Below, piece after piece: positions 17,640 to 24,621 of a stretch of DNA of 46,055 nucleotides. The stretch's first letter is position 1; every line of letters begins with the position of its first letter. Under the pieces are notes generated by a model, which did no database searches, was not told the DNA's origin, and was given only the letters and a program-made list of their open reading frames with translations. The position numbers and the translations under genes are program-made. Source of the stretch: Paracoccaceae bacterium (GTDB lineage Bacteria > Pseudomonadota > Alphaproteobacteria > Rhodobacterales > Rhodobacteraceae); assembly GCA_007128135.1 (NCBI GenBank), contig SKYA01000060.1, forward strand, positions 1 to 46,055. Reading direction: 5' to 3'.

Positions 17640-18935
17640 TCATTTCGGTCCTGCCTTCACCCCTCTGCCCGCAACATAGGTCTGCACCACCGCACGGTCA
17701 TCGCCCATCACCTGCAGGGTGAACAACTCGTCCATCAGCCCGCGCGCGCGCTCCATGCGCTGGGCCATTGCAGGCGTGGCGCGGGCGTCGAGCACCACGA
17801 GGTCGGCCTCGGTCCCGGCATCGAGCGTGCCGATCTGCCCTTCCAGGCCCAGCGCGCAGGCATTGCCGCGCGTGATCCAGTGGAAGGCGCGGTAGGGGTG
17901 CAGGCGCTGGCGCTGGAGTTGCAGCACCTTGTAGCCCTCGGCCAGCGTGGCGAGCAGGGAATAACTTGTGCCGCCGCCGATATCGGTGGCAATCGCGTTG
18001 CGCAGCCCTGCCGCGCGCAGCCGCGCGTCATCGAACAGGCCAGAGCCGAGAAACAGGTTCGAGGTGGGGCAGAAGACCGGTGTCGCGCCCGCCTCGGCCA
18101 GCGCGCCGATCTCGCGGTCGGACAGATGGATCGCATGACCCAGCAGGCTGCCCGCGCGCAAGAGCCCGTAGCGCGCGTAGATGTCGGTGTAGTCCGCAGC
18201 CTCGGGGTAAAGCTGGCACGAGAGCGCGATCTCGGCGTGGTTCTCGCTCAGATGGGTCTGGATGTGGCAGTCGGGGTGCTCGGCAGCCAGCGCCTGCGCG
18301 GCTTCCATCTGCGCGGGGGTCGAGGTGATGGCAAAGCGCGGCGTGATCGCATAGCCCAGCCGCCCCCTGCCATGCCAGCGCGCGATCAGGGCCTTGCTGT
18401 CGTCATAGCCCGATTGCGCCGTGTCGCGCAGGCCATCGGGGGCGTTGCGGTCCATCAGCACCTTGCCGGTGATCAGCCGCATGTCGCGCCTGAAGCCTTC
18501 GGCGAACAGCGCCTCGGCGGACGCCGCATGGACCGAGGCATAGGCAACAGCCGTCGTGGTGCCATGGTCGGTCAGCCGGTCGAGGAAGCGCGCGGCCATG
18601 GTGGCGCAGAGCGCGGGGTCGCTGTAGCGGGTTTCCTCGGGGAAGGTGTAGTCGTTCAGCCAGTCCAGCAGTTCCGCCGCCCATGAGGCAATCACCTGCG
18701 TCTGCGGGAAGTGCAGATGCGTGTCGATGAAGCCCGGCATGACCAGATGCGGGCGGTGGTCGATGACCTGCGCCTGATCCGCGTCAAGGCGTGCGAAATC
18801 GTCCATGGCCACGATCCGGCCAGCCTCGATCAGCAGCCCGCCATCCTCGAGATAGCGGAAGCTGCCGGTGTCTTCGGGGCTGTCGGGTTCGCGCAGGAAG
18901 CTCAGAAGCCGCGCGCGGATGATTTTTCGGTCCAT
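17640..18935 (-). CDS. guaD: Guanine deaminase
   Basis: GuaD hydrolyses guanine to xanthine and ammonia, feeding xanthine dehydrogenase encoded just upstream. The 431-residue amidohydrolase has the metal motif PGFIDTHLHFPQTQVI, the second-site HLSENHAEI, and the catalytic Asp in ATDIGGGTSYSLL. CPTSNLFLGSG, typical of guanine deaminases, precedes it. The ATG at 18935 lies 11 bp after the xdhC stop; an in-frame ATG at 19004 lies inside xdhC and is unlikely. It is the fourth and last gene of the xdhA-xdhB-xdhC-guaD operon. Confidence 0.94.
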   Translation of the reverse strand: MDRKIIRARLLSFLREPDSPEDTGSFRYLEDGGLLIEAGRIVAMDDFARLDADQAQVIDHRPHLVMPGFIDTHLHFPQTQVIASWAAELLDWLNDYTFPEETRYSDPALCATMAARFLDRLTDHGTTTAVAYASVHAASAEALFAEGFRRDMRLITGKVLMDRNAPDGLRDTAQSGYDDSKALIARWHGRGRLGYAITPRFAITSTPAQMEAAQALAAEHPDCHIQTHLSENHAEIALSCQLYPEAADYTDIYARYGLLRAGSLLGHAIHLSDREIGALAEAGATPVFCPTSNLFLGSGLFDDARLRAAGLRNAIATDIGGGTSYSLLATLAEGYKVLQLQRQRLHPYRAFHWITRGNACALGLEGQIGTLDAGTEADLVVLDARATPAMAQRMERARGLMDELFTLQVMGDDRAVVQTYVAGRGVKAGPK

Positions 18936-18946
18936 GAAAAACGCTT

Positions 18947-19786
18947 TCAGAATCCGGCAGGAAGACGCGATGTCAGATTTGTGCAAGATGTCGGGTTTGT
19001 GCAAGCCGCATCAAGCGCGCCAAGGACCTCGCGCGCGGTCATCAGCGCGATGACACCGGGGTGCTTGTCACCCAGCCCCGCGGCGCCAATGGGGCAGGTC
19101 AGGCGGCGCAGTTCGGCCGAAGGGTCGGTCTCGCGCACAAACCTCTCGAAGCGCGTGCGCTTGGTCTTCGACCCGATCAGCCCGACATAGGCAGCGTCCC
19201 CCCGGCGCAGCGCGGCCAGTGTCAGCAGGAAGTCGAGCCCGTGGTCATGCGTGGTGACGATATAGGCACTCTGCGGCGGCGCCGCTGCGATCTCGGCCTC
19301 GGGCAGGGGGGTCAGGCGGGTCTCGACCGGGGCAATGCTCTTTGCAAGCTCGCCCGCGCGCGGGTCCACCAGCAGCACGCGAAACGGCAGCGGCGCCATC
19401 ACTTCCGCCAGCGCCCGCCCGACATGGCCTGCGCCGAGGATCAGCACATGCGCGCGCACAGCACTCCCCACGCGCGCCAGATGCGCCGCGCGCTGGGCCG
19501 CGCTCAGCCGTGTCAGCGCCACGCGAATCTGCCCGCCGCAGCATTGCCCGATGCTCGGGCCCAGCGACAGGTCAAGCGTGTCGCGCATCATGCCCGCGAC
19601 CAGCAATTCGCGTGCGCGTTCGACCACGCGAAATTCCACCTGCCCGCCGCCCACAGTGCCCGCGCAGCCCGTGGCGGTGATGAACATTTCGGCCCCGGCC
19701 TCGCGCGGGGACGAGCCCTGCACGCGCGTGATCTGAGCATGGATGACCGATGCCTCGCCCCCCAGAATGTCGCGCGCGCCCCTCAT
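18947..19786 (-). CDS. xdhC: Xanthine dehydrogenase accessory protein XdhC
   Basis: XdhC binds molybdenum cofactor, helps convert it to the sulfurated form and inserts it into XdhB; in Rhodobacter capsulatus it is essential for active enzyme but is not a subunit. The 279-residue protein has the N-terminal GSSPREAGA motif, GGGQVE, the cysteine pair in GPSIGQCCGG, and a Rossmann-type domain (HVLILGAGHVGRALAEV). GLIGSKTKRTRF follows in the C-terminal part. Its start overlaps the xdhB stop by ATGA. The last 20 residues contain a short tandem repeat (CTNPTS, CTNLTS) that looks like a recent duplication and lies outside conserved sequence. Confidence 0.94.
   Translation of the reverse strand: MRGARDILGGEASVIHAQITRVQGSSPREAGAEMFITATGCAGTVGGGQVEFRVVERARELLVAGMMRDTLDLSLGPSIGQCCGGQIRVALTRLSAAQRAAHLARVGSAVRAHVLILGAGHVGRALAEVMAPLPFRVLLVDPRAGELAKSIAPVETRLTPLPEAEIAAAPPQSAYIVTTHDHGLDFLLTLAALRRGDAAYVGLIGSKTKRTRFERFVRETDPSAELRRLTCPIGAAGLGDKHPGVIALMTAREVLGALDAACTNPTSCTNLTSRLPAGF
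18969..19004. repeat. Two-copy 18-bp tandem repeat at the 3' end of xdhC
   Basis: Units 18969-18986 and 18987-19004 differ at two positions. They encode repeated CTNPTS/CTNLTS-type hexapeptides near the XdhC C-terminus and keep the frame. Confidence 0.85.
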
Positions 19787-22092
19787 CCGCGCAGCCGCTC
19801 CACCGCCATCAGCACGCGCTCGGGCGTGGCGGGAGCATCAAGGCGCGGGCAGATACGGTAATCTGCCACCGAGGCCACGGCCATGCCGATGGCTTCAAAA
19901 ACCGAGATCGGCAGCATGAAGGGCGGCTCGCCCACGGCTTTCGAGCGTTTGATCGTGGGTTTGACATTCTGCGACCAGTCCGCCAGCCGGACATTGAATA
20001 TCCGTGGCCGGTCCGAGGCCAGCGGGATCTTGTAGGTGCTTGGCGCGTGGGTGCGCAAGCGCCCCTTGTCGTCCCACCACAGTTCTTCCGAGGTGAGCCA
20101 CCCCATCCCCTGCACGAAGGCCCCTTCGACCTGTCCGAGGTCAAGTGCCGGGTTCAGCGAGCGGCCGACATCATGCAGAATATCGACACGGTCCACGCGG
20201 GTTTCGCCGGTCAGCGTGTCGATGCTGACCTCGGAACACGCCGCACCATAGGCGAAGTAGTAGAAGGGCTGGCCCTTGCCCGCGGCGCGGTCCCAGTGGA
20301 TCTCGGGGGTCTTGTAGAAGCCCGCGGCAGAGAGTTGCACCCGCGCCATATAGGCGGCGTGGATGAATTCGTTGAACGGGATGAACTGCGCGCCCACGGC
20401 CACCCGGCCGGGCAGGAATTGCACGGCCCCGGCGTCCTCATTCCAGTGGCGCGCAGCAAATTCTACCAGCCGCGCCTTGATCTGGTTGCAGGCGTCCAGG
20501 GCTGCCATGCCATTGAGGTCCGCGCCGGAACTGGCGGCCGTGGCAGAGGTGTTGGGCACTTTTTCCGTGGTCGTCCTGGTGATCTTGATGCGGTCGATGT
20601 CGCATTGGAACGCCTCGGCCACCACCTGCGCGACCTTGGTGTAAAGCCCCTGCCCCATCTCGGTCCCGCCATGGTTCAGGTGGATCGAGCCGTCATTATA
20701 GATATGCACCAGGGCGCCGGCCTGATTGTACCATGTCGCGGTGAAGCTGATCCCGAACTTGACCGGCGTCAGCGAAATGCCCTTGCGGATGACGCCGCCC
20801 TTCGCGTTGAAGTCCAGAACATGCGCGCGACGTGCCTGATAGTCGCTCGACGCCTCCAGATCGTCCACCAGCCGCGCAAGGATATTGTCCTCCACCGTCT
20901 GATGATAGGGGGTGATGTCGCCCCCCTCGCGGTAGAAATTCGCGCGACGGATGTCCAGCGGGTCGCGGCCCAGCGCAAAGGCGATTTCCTCGATCATGCG
21001 CTCGGCGGCGATCACGCCCTGCGGGCCGCCAAAGCCGCGAAAGGCCGTGTTCGAGACAGTGTTGGTCTTCAGCGGGCGCGAGCGCAGGCGCACGGCGGGG
21101 TAGTAATAGGCATTGTCGGCGTGAAACAGCGCGCGATCAGTGACAGGGCCGGACAGGTCTGCCGACCAGCCGCAGCGCGCGGCAAAGACGCCATCGACCG
21201 CAAGGATACGCCCCTCGTCGTCAAAGCCCAGGTCATAGTCGATGCGAAAATCATGGCGCTTGCCGGTGATTTCCATGTCCTGATCGCGGTCGGGCCGCAG
21301 CTTGACGGCACGGCCCAGGCGCTTCGCGGCCAGCGCGGCAATCACGCAAAAGAGGTTCATCTGCGTTTCCTTGCCGCCGAAACCGCCGCCCATGCGGCGC
21401 ACATTGACGACAACGGCATTGGACGGCACGCCCAGCGCATGGGCGACCATGTGCTGCGCCTCGCTCGGGTGCTGGGTCGAGGCGAAGAGCGTGACCTCGT
21501 CATCCTCGCCCGGAATGGCCAGCGCAATCTGGCCTTCGAGATACATGTGATCCTGACCGCCCACGCGCATCCGGCCCGTAATGCGGTGCGGCGCTGTATC
21601 CAGAGCCGGGGCCGGATCGCCGCGCTGCAGGGTCAGCGGCGCGGTCACATCGGGATAGCCTGCGTCATCGGCAGCATCGATATCGGTCGCGGCGGGCAGG
21701 GACTCAAGGGCCATGCGCGCCAGCTTGCAGGCGCGTCGGGCAAGGTCGCGGCTCTCGGCCACGACAGCGAAGACCGGCTGGCCATGATACTGCACCAGAT
21801 CATCGGTGAAGACCGGCTCGTCCATCAGCCCGGTGGGCGAGACATCGTTGCGCCCCGGAATATCGGCCGCAGTCAGCACCGCCAGCACACCGGGTGCCGC
21901 GCGCACGGCTGCGAGGTCCAGCGCGGTGATGCGCCCATGCGCGACCTCTGCCCCTCCGATATAGGCGTGCAAGGTGCCCTCGGGCTCGGTGATGTCGTCG
22001 GTATATTCGGCCCGTCCGGTCACATGCTTGATGGCCGAATCGTGGATCAGGCTGTCATGGGCGGCGCCATGGATGCGCGGGTCGTCCTTCAT
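19783..22092 (-). CDS. xdhB: Xanthine dehydrogenase molybdopterin-binding subunit XdhB
   Basis: The large catalytic subunit of xanthine dehydrogenase, 769 residues, which oxidises hypoxanthine and xanthine to urate. Molybdenum-cofactor motifs are present: GGQDHMYLEGQ, RRMGGGFGGKET, RGFGGPQG, EMGQGLYTK and, near the C-terminus, the active-site glutamate in KAVGEPPFMLP. Size and order match the Rhodobacter two-subunit (XdhA2B2) enzyme. Its ATG overlaps the xdhA stop and its stop overlaps the xdhC start, both as ATGA, indicating coupled translation. Confidence 0.96.
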   Translation of the reverse strand: MKDDPRIHGAAHDSLIHDSAIKHVTGRAEYTDDITEPEGTLHAYIGGAEVAHGRITALDLAAVRAAPGVLAVLTAADIPGRNDVSPTGLMDEPVFTDDLVQYHGQPVFAVVAESRDLARRACKLARMALESLPAATDIDAADDAGYPDVTAPLTLQRGDPAPALDTAPHRITGRMRVGGQDHMYLEGQIALAIPGEDDEVTLFASTQHPSEAQHMVAHALGVPSNAVVVNVRRMGGGFGGKETQMNLFCVIAALAAKRLGRAVKLRPDRDQDMEITGKRHDFRIDYDLGFDDEGRILAVDGVFAARCGWSADLSGPVTDRALFHADNAYYYPAVRLRSRPLKTNTVSNTAFRGFGGPQGVIAAERMIEEIAFALGRDPLDIRRANFYREGGDITPYHQTVEDNILARLVDDLEASSDYQARRAHVLDFNAKGGVIRKGISLTPVKFGISFTATWYNQAGALVHIYNDGSIHLNHGGTEMGQGLYTKVAQVVAEAFQCDIDRIKITRTTTEKVPNTSATAASSGADLNGMAALDACNQIKARLVEFAARHWNEDAGAVQFLPGRVAVGAQFIPFNEFIHAAYMARVQLSAAGFYKTPEIHWDRAAGKGQPFYYFAYGAACSEVSIDTLTGETRVDRVDILHDVGRSLNPALDLGQVEGAFVQGMGWLTSEELWWDDKGRLRTHAPSTYKIPLASDRPRIFNVRLADWSQNVKPTIKRSKAVGEPPFMLPISVFEAIGMAVASVADYRICPRLDAPATPERVLMAVERLRG

Positions 22093-23540
22093 GCCACTTC
22101 CTCCAGGCTGGCGGGCTGGCCCTGTGACTCCAGCCAGAAACGGCGCAGCAGGTTCTGGCTCGCGCGCATCCGGTAGTCCGCACTGGCGCGCATGTCCGAA
22201 AGCGGCGTGAAATCCTGTGCCAGGGCCTCTGCCGCGCGGGCCAGCGTCGCCTCGGCAAAGGGCTGGCCGATCAGCGCCGCCTCTGTGAGGGCCGCGCGTT
22301 TCGGGGTGGCGGCCATGCCGCCAAAGGCCAGCCGGGCGTCAGTGATCGTGCCTCCGTCCACAGTCACGGCAAAGCCCGCGGCCACCGCCGAAATATCCTC
22401 GTCGCGCCGTTTCGAGAGCTTGTAGGCCGCATATCGCGTGTGGGCGCGGGGTTTGGGCAGGATGATGGTCTCGACGAATTCCCCCGGCGCGCGGTCCTGC
22501 TTGCCATAGTCGATGAAGAAATCCTCCAGCGGGATTTCGCGCCGCACCTCTCCCTTGCGCAGCACCAGACGCGCGCCCAGCGCGATGAAGGGCGGCGGCG
22601 TGTCGCCGATGGGCGAGCCATTGGCGATATTGCCCCCCAGCGTGCCCATGGCGCGCACCTGCCAGCCGGCAATGCGGTCCCAGTAGCGCGCAAGATGCGG
22701 GAAATGCGCGACCAGTGGCGCGCGTGCCTGTTCATAGCTGACCATGGCGCCCAGATGCAGGGCATCCTCGAACTCGCGCACCTCGCGCAAGGCGTCCAGA
22801 TGGCCGATGAAGACGGCCAGCGGCATGTCGCGCAGGAATTTCGTGACCCAGAGCCCGACATCGGTTGCGCCTGCGATAATCCGCGCTTGCGGGTGCGCCG
22901 CCAGCACCTCCGCCAGATCCTGAACCGAGGCGGGCAGGATGGCGCGGCTGTCATCCCTTGCGACCTCGACCCGCGCCCCGTCCTGCCAGGCCATGAGCTG
23001 CCTGGCCACATGTTCGCGCTCGGCCATGAGCGGGTCGCTGGTGCCGTGATCGCCCATTGCAAGTGCTGCGCGGATGATCGGCGCATAGCCGGTGCAGCGG
23101 CACAGGTTGCCCTGAAGCGCGCGCTCGGCCTGTGCCTCGGTCGGGTGCGGATCGGACATCCAGAGTGCATAGAGCGCCATCACGAATCCGGGCGTGCAGA
23201 AACCGCACTGGCTGCCATGATGCTCGACCATGGCGCGCTGGACCGGGTGCAGGCCGCCATCGGTGCCGCGCAGATGCTCGACCGTGACCACATGGCACCC
23301 GTCGCAGGAGGCCAGCGCACGGATGCAGGCATTCACCGGGGCATAGTCCAGCCCCGTCGCACCCAGCCGCCCGACCAGAACTGTACAGGCCCCGCAATCG
23401 CCCTCGGCGCAGCCCTCCTTGGTGCCGCGCAGGCGGCTTTGCAGCCGCAGATGATCCAGCAGCATGTCCGAGGCCGCCACCTGTGACAGATACACGGGGC
23501 GGTCATTGAGCAGAAAGCGGATTTCGCGGCGCGGGGTCAT
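22089..23540 (-). CDS. xdhA: Xanthine dehydrogenase FAD/iron-sulfur subunit XdhA
   Basis: The small subunit, 483 residues, carries electrons from molybdenum to NAD. The plant-type 2Fe-2S domain has GCAEGDCGACTV (about 43-54), the alpha-helical 2Fe-2S domain has QCGFCTPG and NLCRCTGY, and the FAD domain follows from about residue 200 (IIAGATDVGLWVTK; GGNIANGSPIGDTPP). It is the first gene of the operon and is divergent from a LysR regulator, 153 bp away. Confidence 0.96.
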   Translation of the reverse strand: MTPRREIRFLLNDRPVYLSQVAASDMLLDHLRLQSRLRGTKEGCAEGDCGACTVLVGRLGATGLDYAPVNACIRALASCDGCHVVTVEHLRGTDGGLHPVQRAMVEHHGSQCGFCTPGFVMALYALWMSDPHPTEAQAERALQGNLCRCTGYAPIIRAALAMGDHGTSDPLMAEREHVARQLMAWQDGARVEVARDDSRAILPASVQDLAEVLAAHPQARIIAGATDVGLWVTKFLRDMPLAVFIGHLDALREVREFEDALHLGAMVSYEQARAPLVAHFPHLARYWDRIAGWQVRAMGTLGGNIANGSPIGDTPPPFIALGARLVLRKGEVRREIPLEDFFIDYGKQDRAPGEFVETIILPKPRAHTRYAAYKLSKRRDEDISAVAAGFAVTVDGGTITDARLAFGGMAATPKRAALTEAALIGQPFAEATLARAAEALAQDFTPLSDMRASADYRMRASQNLLRRFWLESQGQPASLEEVA

Positions 23541-23693
23541 GGAGCCTCACCTGTTGGGTTGCAGCCAGAGTAACAGAAGCATAGTCCAAGACACTTTCAA
23601 CAGAAGACACATAAGCGGCAGAGTGTTTCAACGAAGTGTTGGCAATCCTGCTAAGATCCTGTGCAATATTCAAGGCGGAGCGCGGAGGGGGTC
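23541..23693. promoter_or_regulatory. Divergent promoter region between xdhA and the LysR gene
   Basis: A 153-bp shared control region. ACACT at 23591-23595 is repeated inverted as AGTGT at 23622-23626 and 23635-23639, and TTTCAAC occurs both at 23595-23601 and 23626-23632. Such arrays fit a LysR binding region, but no T-N11-A site was chosen with confidence. Confidence 0.45.
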
Positions 23694-24608
23694 ATGTCCT
23701 ATCTCGAATCGTTGCGGGTCTTTGTGCGGGTAAGCGAGCTGGGCTCGATCACCTCTGGCGGGCGTGATCTGCGGCTGACGCCCGCAGTGGCCAGCAAGCG
23801 CATCAAGGAACTGGAGGCGCGGCTGGGCGTGCGGCTGTTCAACCGGACCACGCGCAAGCTGACCCAGACCGAGATCGGGCGCGATTTCTACGAACATGCG
23901 CGCCGCGTCATCGCCGCGCTGGAAGATGCCGAGGTAGCGGTGGCGGGGCTCTCGGGGCGGCCACGCGGCACGATCCGTGTCACGGCACCGCTGGGCGTGG
24001 GGCGGCAGGTGGTCGCGCCGCTGGCGCAGCAGTTCCAGCGCGACTATCCCGAAATCTCGGTCAATCTGCGGCTTTCGGACCGGCGGGTGGATATTCTGGA
24101 GGATCAGATCGACATGGCCTTCGTGCTGGGGGTGCTGCCCGAGTCGAGCCTCAAGCAGCGCAAGATCATGGATGCCCCGCGCGTCCTTGCCGCCAGCCCC
24201 GACTATCTGGCCCGGCGCGGGGTGCCGCGGGCGCCCGAGGACCTGAAGGTGCATGACTGCCTGCTGCTGCGCTACCCGCGCTCGCCGGAATATTCCTGGA
24301 CGCTGCAGACGCAAGAGGGCAATCTGCGCCTTGACCTGACCGGCCCGCTCGATTGCGACGATGCCGGTGTGCTGGTCGATTGGGCGATCGCCGGCGGCGG
24401 CATCGTGAACCGGCCCCGGTTCGAGCTTGCGCAGGCGCTGGCCTCGGGCGCGCTGGTGGAACTGCTGCCCGAGACCCCACCCATCCTGGCGGTGTTTGCC
24501 TGTCTCTATCCGCATCGCCGCCAGCAGGACCCGAAAATCCGGCTCTTTGCCGATTTCATGGTCCGCGCCTGCCGGGCGGCGCTTTTGCGCGAGAGGGCCG
24601 CGGGCTGA
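23694..24608 (+). CDS. LysR-family transcriptional regulator
   Basis: A 304-residue regulator with an N-terminal winged helix-turn-helix (LESLRVFVRVSELGSITSGG; SKRIKELEARLGVRLFNRTTR) and a periplasmic-binding-protein-like effector domain from about residue 90. The sequence is closest in feel to the broad group that acts on divergent catabolic operons. The divergent xdhABC-guaD operon is the obvious target, perhaps with a purine effector; this is inference from position. The ATG at 23694 follows GGAGGGGGTC; a GTG at 23661 would add 11 residues and is not needed. It converges with the RTX gene, 13 bp away. Confidence 0.9.
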   Translation: MSYLESLRVFVRVSELGSITSGGRDLRLTPAVASKRIKELEARLGVRLFNRTTRKLTQTEIGRDFYEHARRVIAALEDAEVAVAGLSGRPRGTIRVTAPLGVGRQVVAPLAQQFQRDYPEISVNLRLSDRRVDILEDQIDMAFVLGVLPESSLKQRKIMDAPRVLAASPDYLARRGVPRAPEDLKVHDCLLLRYPRSPEYSWTLQTQEGNLRLDLTGPLDCDDAGVLVDWAIAGGGIVNRPRFELAQALASGALVELLPETPPILAVFACLYPHRRQQDPKIRLFADFMVRACRAALLRERAAG

Positions 24609-24621
24609 GCGAAGGCGACGG

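Noticed and set aside
19750-22176. 808-residue open frame on the plus strand
   Set aside because: It is antisense to xdhB and xdhC, which have clear motifs; the frame is open only because of GC-rich third positions.
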